From Nitrospirae bacterium YQR-1 (lineage in GTDB: Bacteria; Nitrospirota; Thermodesulfovibrionia; Thermodesulfovibrionales; Magnetobacteriaceae), in NCBI GenBank assembly GCA_039908095.1, contig JAMOBJ010000027.1, forward strand, positions 1-50,279: a stretch of 50,279 bases of DNA, read 5' to 3'. Positions 32,643-40,926 of the stretch are shown piece by piece. Below the pieces are notes generated by a model, which saw only the letters and a program-made list of their open reading frames with translations, was not told the DNA's origin and made no database searches. A program made the position numbers and the translations under genes. The stretch's first letter is position 1; every line of letters starts with the position of its first letter.

Positions 32643-33494
32643 TTATATCTGCATCTCTTCTTCAACAAGTACCCCCTTACTTTCGTTATCCATTAAAGAG
32701 GTTTGCGTATAATCACCACGTGGCTCCCTTCCCTGTGATTTCAACAGTGAAGGTTCCTGCTCTGAATCTTCTATTTTCTTACTTATATTTTCAATATTTT
32801 TACGCAGCGCCTTACTGCATTTGTCTATGTACTTATTTGCCTTTTCAAGGTCCATTGCCACTATCTGAAGTTCTTCGGAACTGGCCGCCTGCTCCTCAAA
32901 CGACTCCATGATCTTAACATTGGATGCCTTGATTTTTTCAAACTCATCCACTAACTCTGTAAATACCTCTTTATAGCCTAAAATATCAATCATCAGCCTT
33001 TTCTGTGCCGCTAATACCGCCCGAAGCTGACCGGCTGAGGGCTGCCCCTTAGTACTGTGGTCAACCTCATCTTCGTCATGTACACCGCCGGCCTCTCCGC
33101 TTACCGCCTGAAGTTTTGTAAATACCGCTTCCAGCACCTCCTCATACAATCCATATAGATTGTGCCACAGGTTTTGGTAATCACCTTTGCCCTCATCCAA
33201 TGATTTAATGGCAGAGTTGACAAAGTTCTTCTTTGCCTCACTAACATGGTGTTGTATTATTTTTTGAACATCTTCCTCACCCATCGTCTCTGAAAACGCA
33301 TCTGTATTGTCAGTCATTTTTTCCAGCTCAGAATTCAGAATATCTCTGAATTCCTCTACGCTGAAACTACCGCCGGTTGTTTTTATTTTTATCGTCTCTC
33401 TTCTTCCCCTGATAAACAAGAGGATACTAAGTCCAAAAAACAAAACACAGAACTCTATTAAAAATAAGAATAATAAATAATTTACCCTAACCAT
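32643..33494 (-). CDS. Membrane-anchored coiled-coil protein, unknown function
   Basis: A 283-residue protein: one N-terminal membrane segment (about 7-29), a basic RGRRE turn, then a long acidic, helical cytoplasmic region with coiled-coil heptads (about 85-130 and 155-240) interrupted by an acidic Gly-rich stretch (about 132-150) and ending in a disordered tail. No family recognised. It overlaps the end of the VWA gene by 8 bases, showing translational coupling, so it probably acts with the VWA protein and the preceding MshEN-like protein as a membrane complex. A surA-like gene follows after 76 bases. Confidence 0.78.
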   Translation of the reverse strand: MVRVNYLLFLFLIEFCVLFFGLSILLFIRGRRETIKIKTTGGSFSVEEFRDILNSELEKMTDNTDAFSETMGEEDVQKIIQHHVSEAKKNFVNSAIKSLDEGKGDYQNLWHNLYGLYEEVLEAVFTKLQAVSGEAGGVHDEDEVDHSTKGQPSAGQLRAVLAAQKRLMIDILGYKEVFTELVDEFEKIKASNVKIMESFEEQAASSEELQIVAMDLEKANKYIDKCSKALRKNIENISKKIEDSEQEPSLLKSQGREPRGDYTQTSLMDNESKGVLVEEEMQI

Positions 33495-34902
33495 GTTTAT
33501 GTACCTGTTTCCTTTTGTCTAAAAGTGAATGAATAAAACCAATCATATTTACTATTTCATCACTGTGTGAAATCTGATATATGAAATCCTCAATAGTCTC
33601 TTTTCTCATGTATGCCCAGGCCGCAACCAAAAAAATAAGGTTAATGAACAGAAAAACCATTACAGCATCAACAAAAGTCATTTCTTTTTTATTTTTTCTC
33701 TTAGCACCTGGGTACATGCCGTGTAATTCCTTCTCAGCCTGCACAATAAAGGCTTTCCCCCTTACTAAAGAATTACCGGCAGCGCTTAATATAATCCTGT
33801 AGAGACCCTCCCCGGAAGGAAGAAAAACTCCTTCCAAAAAGCCGTTTTTTCCTCTGTGAAGATTTGTCTCCGTTTCCATTTCATCCTTTTTAGCTGCTAA
33901 TATTTTAAATTCCATACTTTTAAGAATACCAGGGTTTTTAATATATAAATCATCCATCTTAAGCCATGCCTTAAAAGGTATGTTCTTTTTTACCGGCACA
34001 TAGCGGCTATCAAAAGAAGACATTATTTTCAGGCTTGAGTTAACATATGCCCTGTTTTCCTTTGTGGTGCTGAGTTGGAGGTTCCACATACCATATTGTG
34101 GATTAGCTATTTTTATGATCTCGTATCTGTTGTAGGAATACCATGTTACATTTTCAGGATGTTCTTTTTTAGTATATTTTTTTGAATTAGGCGGGATTAT
34201 GAAAAACATATTGTCTTTACTCTGCTTTTCACTAACAAGAGTTATATCATAAATTGATTCGTCAACAAAAAACTTACCACGTTCAAAAGGGATTAAATCA
34301 GGGGATTTAAACGCCTCATAAAGAATTAACCCGTTTGATGCATAGCTTTCATTTTCAGAAACAGGGATGAATAACCCGCCTGATTCCGCAATAACCTCAA
34401 CCACGGGATTGTTCTTAACCTTGCCCATGCCGTATATCTTTATTTGCTTATTCTGCAGAGTTTCAAACAGAGTTTCAATATCTTTTTCATCAGGTTTTTC
34501 TTTACAGGACTGTCCAACAAACAATACGATTGACAACCCGTTATCTAAGAGGTTTTTTGAGCTTAAATAATTGACGGTGTCATTGATAGCACCGGTTAAC
34601 TTTTTTGAGCAGCTTCCTGATGGCGCAAGGTTATCTAAAGCCCCCATAATACCGATAGTGTCGGCAGGCTTACTGAGAGGGGCTAAAACAGTGTAATTGT
34701 CACCCAGCACTGCAAGTCCAACCCTGTCGTCGGCCCACAGCAGACTGATAAATATTTTAGCGCCGGCAGCGGCGTCTTCAATGTGTTTTTCAAACCCTGT
34801 GGTATCAAAAAGCACAAACACATCATCAGCTTCTAATTTATCCGGCGGCGGCACTAAAAACACGAAAGCTGTAAATAAAACCATCAAAAGGCTCATTCTC
34901 AT
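33487..34902 (-). CDS. Secreted VWA-domain protein with C-terminal membrane anchor
   Basis: A 471-residue protein from the ATG at 34902, where a signal peptide starts immediately (MRMSLLMVLFTAFVFL) and the upstream gene has just ended; an ATG at 34947 is in frame but overlaps that gene. A von Willebrand factor A domain (about 26-190) follows. Its first metal-site loop reads FDTTGF where DxSxS is usual, so divalent-metal binding is uncertain, but later DRVGLAVLGD and SIVLFVGQ fit the fold. A beta-rich middle (about 195-405) and one C-terminal membrane segment (about 417-437) give a periplasmic protein with a short cytoplasmic tail. This is similar in plan to BatA-type proteins, but the pathway is unknown. 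Confidence 0.82.
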   Translation of the reverse strand: MRMSLLMVLFTAFVFLVPPPDKLEADDVFVLFDTTGFEKHIEDAAAGAKIFISLLWADDRVGLAVLGDNYTVLAPLSKPADTIGIMGALDNLAPSGSCSKKLTGAINDTVNYLSSKNLLDNGLSIVLFVGQSCKEKPDEKDIETLFETLQNKQIKIYGMGKVKNNPVVEVIAESGGLFIPVSENESYASNGLILYEAFKSPDLIPFERGKFFVDESIYDITLVSEKQSKDNMFFIIPPNSKKYTKKEHPENVTWYSYNRYEIIKIANPQYGMWNLQLSTTKENRAYVNSSLKIMSSFDSRYVPVKKNIPFKAWLKMDDLYIKNPGILKSMEFKILAAKKDEMETETNLHRGKNGFLEGVFLPSGEGLYRIILSAAGNSLVRGKAFIVQAEKELHGMYPGAKRKNKKEMTFVDAVMVFLFINLIFLVAAWAYMRKETIEDFIYQISHSDEIVNMIGFIHSLLDKRKQVHKHG

Positions 34903-34906
34903 AGTT

Positions 34907-35350
34907 TTAACGCCTCTGACTATGAACGTCTTTCCTGAAAAGGGCAAGGTTCACCTCGTTTAAAAATCTCTTATGCTTAATACCGGTTTCATACTCCTCC
35001 AGCAACACCTTGATTTCGCCCTCATTTATTATACCCTTTTTTACAAGTAACTCGCCAAATTTAACGTCATTTTCCTGTAGTCTTTCTTCTATCTCAGCAA
35101 TGGTATCTTTATCCAGCAGGTTAAGGGCAATAAGGGCCTCATGCAGAGATACTCCGTTTGTTTTTTGATAATCCACGGCTAATTTAATTTTTTCTGAGCC
35201 TAAAACTTCATGCTGTAAAACGCTCAGATCAAAGGCAACGTTAATTTCGGTCTGAAGTCTGAGTATTCCCTCAAGCATATCTGAGGTAAGAAACCCCCTT
35301 GAAACCAGAAACTGGCCGAAATGTACATGGTAAAATACACTATCCATCAT
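34907..35350 (-). CDS. MshEN/T2SSE-N-like small protein
   Basis: A 147-residue soluble helical protein with two copies of the type II secretion ATPase N-terminal pattern: FGQFLVSRGFLTSDMLEGILRLQ (about 11-33) and FGELLVKKGIINEGEIKVLLEEYE (about 97-120), with a longer helical middle containing a third, weaker copy (GVSLHEALIALNLLDKDTIAEI). In pilus and secretion ATPases such motifs (RLGxxLvxxGxi) bind cyclic di-GMP. Here no ATPase is attached and the leading Arg is absent, so binding is only a possibility. It ends 4 bases before the VWA-protein start and is clearly in the same operon. A diguanylate cyclase lies elsewhere at 232-1356. Confidence 0.7.
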   Translation of the reverse strand: MMDSVFYHVHFGQFLVSRGFLTSDMLEGILRLQTEINVAFDLSVLQHEVLGSEKIKLAVDYQKTNGVSLHEALIALNLLDKDTIAEIEERLQENDVKFGELLVKKGIINEGEIKVLLEEYETGIKHKRFLNEVNLALFRKDVHSQRR

Positions 35351-35438
35351 AAATTATGTTTATTTATCGAGCATTTTATTATTTTTCTTTAATAAACTCC
35401 TTTAATAAATACTGCTTAATTACAACAGCTATAACTAT

Positions 35439-36203
35439 TTAGCGGATAGAGTTAATTTCCCTGATTAAGCTACCGCTTTTAAAAAAAAACACTACGGTTT
35501 GAAAAAATGCTTTAAAAGCGGATTTCCAGAGTTTAAACTTAACAAGGGAAACAGTACCGGTTTTACGGGGCTCATAGGAAACCGGGTGTTCATATATTTT
35601 TAGTCTGGATTTCGATAAAACACCGGAGATCAGCACATTAGGAGCAAATGTTTTTTGAGGTATATGTTTAATGATTTTTTCAACAATACCGGAGCGAATG
35701 AGTCTGTAAGGAATATTGACGTCAGCGATAACGCCGCCAAAGAGTTTGTTGACCACAAGGGCTGAAATTTTGGAAATAAACTTACGGTTTAAACTTTGAA
35801 CCCTGCCGGTTCTTTTGCCAAAAAGTGCATCATAAGATAAACGGTTGTTCCACAGATGGGGAAAATCACAGGATTTCAGCTCATTGTCACCGTCACACTG
35901 AAACACCCAGGCGGAGACTTTGACGGCCTCTCTGTACCCAGTTAAAATGGTGGGGCCGTGGCCCTCGTTTTTTTTATCAATTATCCTGACATTTTTATCT
36001 TTGTTAAAAGCAGACAAAGCCTCTGAAGTTTTATCAGTAGAGCCGTCATTTAAGACTATTATCAGGTATTTCCCGTTTATATCGGTTTTTGAAATGGTAT
36101 CTTTCCATGAACCAACAACCTCCTTAATGCATTGCTGTTCGTTATAAACAGGAATAACCACGGCAAGGTCGTATTCTTTTTCAGTTAAATCAGCCATTAT
36201 CAC
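35439..36203 (-). CDS. Family 2 glycosyltransferase, dolichol-phosphate-mannose-synthase-like
   Basis: A 254-residue GT2 enzyme. The start LAVVIPVYNEQQCI, VLNDGSTDKTSE and FQCDGDNEL (DxD-like metal site) mark the GT-A fold. The later NIPYRLIRSG and KTGTVSLVKFKLWKSAFKAFFQT show the C-terminal amphipathic region of polyprenyl-phosphate glycosyltransferases. It would attach a nucleotide-sugar residue to undecaprenyl phosphate at the cytoplasmic membrane face, providing donors for GT-C or GtrA-linked glycosylation. The sugar cannot be predicted. Single gene, 88 bases from the MshEN-like operon and divergent from mutS2. Confidence 0.9.
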   Translation of the reverse strand: MIMADLTEKEYDLAVVIPVYNEQQCIKEVVGSWKDTISKTDINGKYLIIVLNDGSTDKTSEALSAFNKDKNVRIIDKKNEGHGPTILTGYREAVKVSAWVFQCDGDNELKSCDFPHLWNNRLSYDALFGKRTGRVQSLNRKFISKISALVVNKLFGGVIADVNIPYRLIRSGIVEKIIKHIPQKTFAPNVLISGVLSKSRLKIYEHPVSYEPRKTGTVSLVKFKLWKSAFKAFFQTVVFFFKSGSLIREINSIR

Positions 36204-36331
36204 ACCAACAATTTCTATAAGATTACTGCTATATTATGAAGAGTAAAACACTATAATAGTGATTTTGTCAAACAGGCCTGCGTCTGAGTTCAAGCGTAAA
36301 ATACCTGAAATATGTTACGATATACGTCCAG

Positions 36332-38713
36332 ATGATAGATGACAACACTGTAGCGGCGTTAGAGTTTAGTAAGATACTTGAGATTGCCGCCTCATATGCA
36401 GTTACTTTTGCAGGCAGGGAGAGTATTTTAAACCTGAGGCCGCTTTCAACTCCTGATGAAGTCAGACACGAAATAGATTTCATAACGGAGTGGCGAAATC
36501 TTTTTGCTGAAAACAACCAAACCGGAATAGAGCCGGTTTCTGACTTATCTGCGTTTTTTAATGCGTTGAAACCGGAAAACTCTATAATTCAGCCTGTTGA
36601 GCTAAGAGAATTTGTTGCGCTTTTTGATTCCTCTTATAACCTTAAGAGATTTGCAAAGCAGCACCAATACCCATTAACCTCAGAGCTTGTATCCAATCTT
36701 ACAACGCATCCGTTTATAAAGAAAACCATTGAAAACTCCATAGATAAAGACGGCGGCATTGTTGATACCGCCTCCACAGAGCTCTATGAAATAAGGCGCA
36801 GGCTGAAATCACTGGATATCAGGCTTAAAAAGCTTCTCGATGGGATTTTGCAAAGAAAAGACTATGCCCCGCACCTTCAGGATTTCTTTATAACTATTCG
36901 TAACAACAGGGCTGTCATTCCGGTCAAAAAGGATTCCAGGGGGCAGATTCCCGGGGTAATTCACGATATATCCAAAACCGGCGAGACCATCTTTGTCGAA
37001 CCTTATGTGGCACAGAATCTGGGCAATGAGATTGAATCCCTTAAGGGGGATGAGAAAATTGAGGAGTTCAGAATCATAAAGCACCTCTGCACAATTGTCA
37101 GGGAACATTTGCCTGATATTGAAAAAGACTATCTGATAGCGATAAAAATTGACAGCGTATCGGCTCTTAGCCGCTACTCGGAGGCCGGTGCTATGTCCGC
37201 CCCTGAAATTACCGGCAGCGGATATATTAATATAATAGGGGGCCGGCACCCCATATTAGAGCATACTCTTTTGAAGCAAAATAAAACTGCACAACTCGTA
37301 CCCCTTGACATTACAATGGGTAACTCAGTAAGGGCTGTTGTGATAACCGGCTCTAATGCCGGGGGGAAAACCGTAGCACTTAAAACCATCGGGGTAATTC
37401 ATCTTATGGCTCTCTCAGGAATGCACATTGCGGCCAAATCGGGTACAAGTATCCCGTTTTTGAAGAGGATTTTTGTTGACATCGGAGATGAACAGTCAAT
37501 AGAAGATAACCTCTCCACATTTTCCGGACACCTTAGCCGGATATCTAAAATACTTTCGGAGAGCGACAACAGTACCCTTGTGCTTTTAGATGAACTTGGC
37601 ACCGGCACCGACCCGGATGAGGGCGGCTCCCTGGCCTCCGCTATATTAACGGCACTTATGAAAAAAGGCTCACTTGTGGCCGTTACCACTCACTTAAGAG
37701 CCCTGAAATTATTTGCATACTCCAACGACAACGTTGTAGTGGGCTCTATGGAAGTGGAAACATTTGTTGATGAAAGAGGCAAAAAGATATTCAGACCAGC
37801 CTACAGACTTGCCTTAGGCCAATTCGGCCAATCCCATGCCTTTGACATCGCCTCCAATTTCGGAATATCTGATGAGATAATCACAGATGCAAGGGCAATT
37901 CTCAGCGGTTCGGATACTGTGATGGAAACTCTGCTTTCCAACCTTAACACAGAGCTTGAACTCTATAAAGAGAAAACCAAAGAGGTGGACGCACTGAGAG
38001 AGGAACTCAGAGCACTTAAGAGCACACTGATGGGGGAAATAACCTCTGTCAGGACCTCAAAAAAACAGGCCATTAAAAGAGCCCTGGATAAGGCGGAAAG
38101 TATATTGTCCGCAGCAAAAACGCAGGCTAATGAAATCCTTGAGCAGATTAAAACTTCGGAAGCTGAGAAAGCTAAAAAATTGGTTAAAGAATTAGGAAAT
38201 AAGTTAAAGGAAATAAGAGATAAAAATGAATCATTCACAACTGAGCCTGCTGCACCGAAAGTTACAGTAATACCCGGGAAAAAGGTGTTTTTAAAGGGAC
38301 TTAAAGTCTATGGCGAGGTGGTCACGGTAAATGAGGCCAAAGGGCGTTGTTGTGTTTTGGCAAACGGCCGTGAGATAGAAATCTCAATCACCGCAATTAC
38401 TGAAATGGATGAAAAATCAGCAGAGCAAACCGGCAGATACTATAGAAACACAGATGATGCTATAAATCGGGAAGTTCCTATGGAAATCAACTTTATTGGA
38501 AAACGTGTTGACCCAACACTTTCAGAGCTTGAACGATACCTAAACGACGCTGTTTTGTGTAATTTAAAAACTGTAAAGATAGTCCACGGCCTTGGAACAG
38601 GGACTCTTTCAAAGGCAATCAGGCAGTATCTCTGCGCACATCCGCTTGTAAAATCTTTTAAAAAAGGGGAGACGGAGGATGGTGGAGACGCTGTTACAAT
38701 TGCAACACTGTAG
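36332..38713 (+). CDS. mutS2: Endonuclease MutS2
   Basis: A 793-residue MutS homologue without mismatch-binding domain I. Conserved features are the helical clamp region (about 1-280), Walker A GSNAGGKT (340-347), LLDELGTGTDPDEGG (Walker B and following D-loop region), a long coiled coil (about 520-630) and a C-terminal Smr nuclease-like domain (about 715-793). The Smr HGLGTGTLSKAIRQYL motif is intact, but the usual LDLHG/LDLRG is changed (NFIGKRVDP), so nuclease activity may be reduced. MutS2 suppresses recombination or rescues collided ribosomes depending on lineage. The ATG lacks a clear ribosome site. The GT87-like gene follows after 77 bases. Confidence 0.95.
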   Translation: MIDDNTVAALEFSKILEIAASYAVTFAGRESILNLRPLSTPDEVRHEIDFITEWRNLFAENNQTGIEPVSDLSAFFNALKPENSIIQPVELREFVALFDSSYNLKRFAKQHQYPLTSELVSNLTTHPFIKKTIENSIDKDGGIVDTASTELYEIRRRLKSLDIRLKKLLDGILQRKDYAPHLQDFFITIRNNRAVIPVKKDSRGQIPGVIHDISKTGETIFVEPYVAQNLGNEIESLKGDEKIEEFRIIKHLCTIVREHLPDIEKDYLIAIKIDSVSALSRYSEAGAMSAPEITGSGYINIIGGRHPILEHTLLKQNKTAQLVPLDITMGNSVRAVVITGSNAGGKTVALKTIGVIHLMALSGMHIAAKSGTSIPFLKRIFVDIGDEQSIEDNLSTFSGHLSRISKILSESDNSTLVLLDELGTGTDPDEGGSLASAILTALMKKGSLVAVTTHLRALKLFAYSNDNVVVGSMEVETFVDERGKKIFRPAYRLALGQFGQSHAFDIASNFGISDEIITDARAILSGSDTVMETLLSNLNTELELYKEKTKEVDALREELRALKSTLMGEITSVRTSKKQAIKRALDKAESILSAAKTQANEILEQIKTSEAEKAKKLVKELGNKLKEIRDKNESFTTEPAAPKVTVIPGKKVFLKGLKVYGEVVTVNEAKGRCCVLANGREIEISITAITEMDEKSAEQTGRYYRNTDDAINREVPMEINFIGKRVDPTLSELERYLNDAVLCNLKTVKIVHGLGTGTLSKAIRQYLCAHPLVKSFKKGETEDGGDAVTIATL

Positions 38714-38790
38714 AGACAATGCAGAAAAAATGCCCCGTTAAATGTCAAAATGTCAGGCAGCACAATTTCGGGTTCTTCAGGGAGTGATCG

Positions 38791-40041
38791 TTGAATAGAC
38801 GTGTAATACTTTTGTGTTTTTTGGTTTTGTACTTTGTACTCTTTAGTGCAGTGCTTATTCATTATAATGATTTTACAACCGCCTGTAGTGTTTTTGGAAT
38901 GTATGCATCAAAACCGGTATTTGGTGATTTAAATATTATAGCGTGCAGTATGGAATGTCTCAGAAAAGGGATGGACCTCAGTAGTAAAACAGTACATGAC
39001 CTTTGCGGCGGGTACTTCAACTATACAAAGTTTTCGACAATATTAGTTTATACCGGAATTAACACAAGCCACACAAATGTCATAAGCGTTGTTCTCATTG
39101 CTGTGTATTTCTTTATAATTTTCAGGTTCATTGGAGATATTGACTCCTTTGGCCTTGTTGTTTATTGCTTGCTGCTTTATTCACCCGCCCTGATGTTACT
39201 GGTTGAACGTGTTAATATCGATATGTTGATATTTATTGCATTATACGCATCACTTTTTTTTCTAAGAAAAAATAAAGCAATCATATCATATTTAATAATA
39301 TTGTTTTTCTCATTTATAAAATTATATCCAATATTTTCATTTTCAGTTTTTTTAAAGAAAGGAATAAAACATAACGGGAAAATGTTTGTAATCATGATAT
39401 TGTTTTTTGCCTGTTATTTATTTTTAATCAGAGATGAGTTTGCTGCAATCTATACCAGTACAGGACGCGGCGTTGAATACTCTTATGGTGCGCTTGTGTT
39501 CATTGATACGATTTATCCTTATCTGGGCAGGTGGGGAATCTCAAGTTATGTCCCTTTCACAGCAGGCCAGTTCCATATACTTGCATTTTTGGCAACATTA
39601 CTTATAATTTCAACAGGCGTGTCAAAGGGCCTGAGTGCAGGGACAGCCGGTGAGGACACTGAGCACATTGACGGGCTCAGACTTGGAGCAGGGCTTTATC
39701 TAGGCACCTTTCTTATAGGTAATAATTGGGTTTACAGATTATGTTTTATTTTATTTACAGTGCCTCAAATACTTATATGGTGTAAAAGCAGCAAAGCCTT
39801 AAAGAGTCTTTCAATCTTAGCATTAGCAGGCATTATAGTGAATGTTTACAACGAACTTTGGTTGATAAGAATGTTTGTTAATCTGGTATTACTGACTTTC
39901 ATCAAAGAGATTTTATCATGGTATTTAGTTTTTTACTATAGTTATGCAATTGCACGGACGATTCCAAACTCAATAAGAAATCATTTATCTTTAAGCAATA
40001 CTATAAGGGCTGTTAAGCTTTATGCCGGATCAAAAAAATGA
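38791..40041 (+). CDS. Polytopic membrane glycosyltransferase-like protein (GT87/DUF2029-like)
   Basis: A 416-residue inner-membrane protein with about ten membrane segments. The first extracytoplasmic loop contains FGDLNIIACSMECLRKGMD, and later LLLYSPALMLLVERVNIDMLIFI and SFIKLYPIFSFSVFLKKG give the GT-C/GT87 flavour: an acidic first loop plus a conserved K-YP segment. Members transfer mannose or other sugars from polyprenyl-phosphate donors outside the membrane. Low similarity makes the assignment tentative. The start is a TTG with GGGAG 8 bases upstream. Codon usage looks more AT-rich than in mutS2, which may signal relaxed selection or acquisition. The GT2 at 35439-36203 could supply its donor. 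Confidence 0.7.
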   Translation: MNRRVILLCFLVLYFVLFSAVLIHYNDFTTACSVFGMYASKPVFGDLNIIACSMECLRKGMDLSSKTVHDLCGGYFNYTKFSTILVYTGINTSHTNVISVVLIAVYFFIIFRFIGDIDSFGLVVYCLLLYSPALMLLVERVNIDMLIFIALYASLFFLRKNKAIISYLIILFFSFIKLYPIFSFSVFLKKGIKHNGKMFVIMILFFACYLFLIRDEFAAIYTSTGRGVEYSYGALVFIDTIYPYLGRWGISSYVPFTAGQFHILAFLATLLIISTGVSKGLSAGTAGEDTEHIDGLRLGAGLYLGTFLIGNNWVYRLCFILFTVPQILIWCKSSKALKSLSILALAGIIVNVYNELWLIRMFVNLVLLTFIKEILSWYLVFYYSYAIARTIPNSIRNHLSLSNTIRAVKLYAGSKK

Positions 40042-40080
40042 AACGTATCTTGTTGATGAAGCCAACAAAGTCAGCCGAAA

Positions 40081-40557
40081 TTATTGTCCGTTTTTGTTAT
40101 CAATATAGAGCCATATATAAAGAGTTTTCAACAGTTTTTCAATGGAATCAACAATTTTATCGCAAGAGCACTCAATCATGGCATTGACGGTAGATGAGAC
40201 GCCTTCCCCTGCGTTTCTGACGTCAGTCCTGATGCCTATTATTTTTTGTCTTTGCCCCTTGCTTTTACTAAAATAACCAACCTCCCATGCTGTACCGTCA
40301 TCCACCTGGCTTCCGTCCAAAATCGCTACCAAAATATCGACATCGTCAAGATGTCTGCGGCAGCGATTGAAGATTTCATACTTGGCATTTTCACCTAAGG
40401 CCGCTATCTCCTTAGTCAATATCAACTCCTGAGGATTAATTATTTTGACGTCCAATCCCTTATCCTCAGCAAGCCTTTTAATATATCCCTTTATTAAATT
40501 TACCCATCTTCTTTCAGCTTTAGAAAACAACGGGCCGGCCAAATATATGGTTTTCAA
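40081..40557 (-). CDS. Nucleoside 2-deoxyribosyltransferase-family protein
   Basis: A 158-residue protein of the NDT fold: YLAGPLFSKAERRW at the start, and DVDILVAILDGSQVDDGTAWEVGYF (about 84-108) with the glutamate expected as catalytic nucleophile (TAWEVG). Enzymes of this family move deoxyribose between bases or hydrolyse deoxynucleoside monophosphates in salvage. The exact substrate is not deducible. The start is a TTG directly before KTIYLAGP, with an AAGAG-type ribosome site. It stands alone, converging with the GT87-like gene and followed upstream by the repeat-rich 40558-40926 gap. Confidence 0.88.
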   Translation of the reverse strand: MKTIYLAGPLFSKAERRWVNLIKGYIKRLAEDKGLDVKIINPQELILTKEIAALGENAKYEIFNRCRRHLDDVDILVAILDGSQVDDGTAWEVGYFSKSKGQRQKIIGIRTDVRNAGEGVSSTVNAMIECSCDKIVDSIEKLLKTLYIWLYIDNKNGQ

Positions 40558-40689
40558 GTTCTCTTGTCCCTCTTTTCGTTATAAGTCTTAACTTCATAAT
40601 CGGCTATACATGCAAAAAACTTTATCTCTACCATCAATGATGATTATAGCAAAAAGCAAAAGTATGTTTTTATTGAATTTATTAAAGAA

Positions 40690-40832
40690 GAGATTGCCAC
40701 ACCCCCTGCTGGGGTTCGCAATGACGGCATGTAGCTGTTCTTACTGTGTTTTTTTATTCGTCATTGCGAGGAGCGATAGCGACGTGGCAATCTCAACCAC
40801 TAAAAATAATGAACGGAATTATGGTTTTCGCT
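40690..40832. repeat. Family B repeat, copy 2, with large inverted arms
   Basis: Two nested perfect inverted repeats: GAGATTGCCAC (40690-40700) with GTGGCAATCTC (40784-40794), and CGCAATGACG (40717-40726) with CGTCATTGCG (40759-40768). The right part, 40759-40832, is the same as bases 1-74 except for one base. It occupies most of the 40558-40926 gap, where no gene is visible. Confidence 0.88.
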
Positions 40833-40926
40833 GTAGTAGTGGAAATGAAAAAAACACTATTTATCATGAAATAACTATTATCACCTTATTATGAAGATAC
40901 CAAATGGTAACCTCATTTATCTTTAT

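Noticed and set aside
40050..40076. Partial match to the right half of the family A repeat (GATGAAGCCAACAAAGTCAGCCG)
   Set aside because: Only about 20 bases match and no ends are present; it may be a relic but cannot be told from chance.
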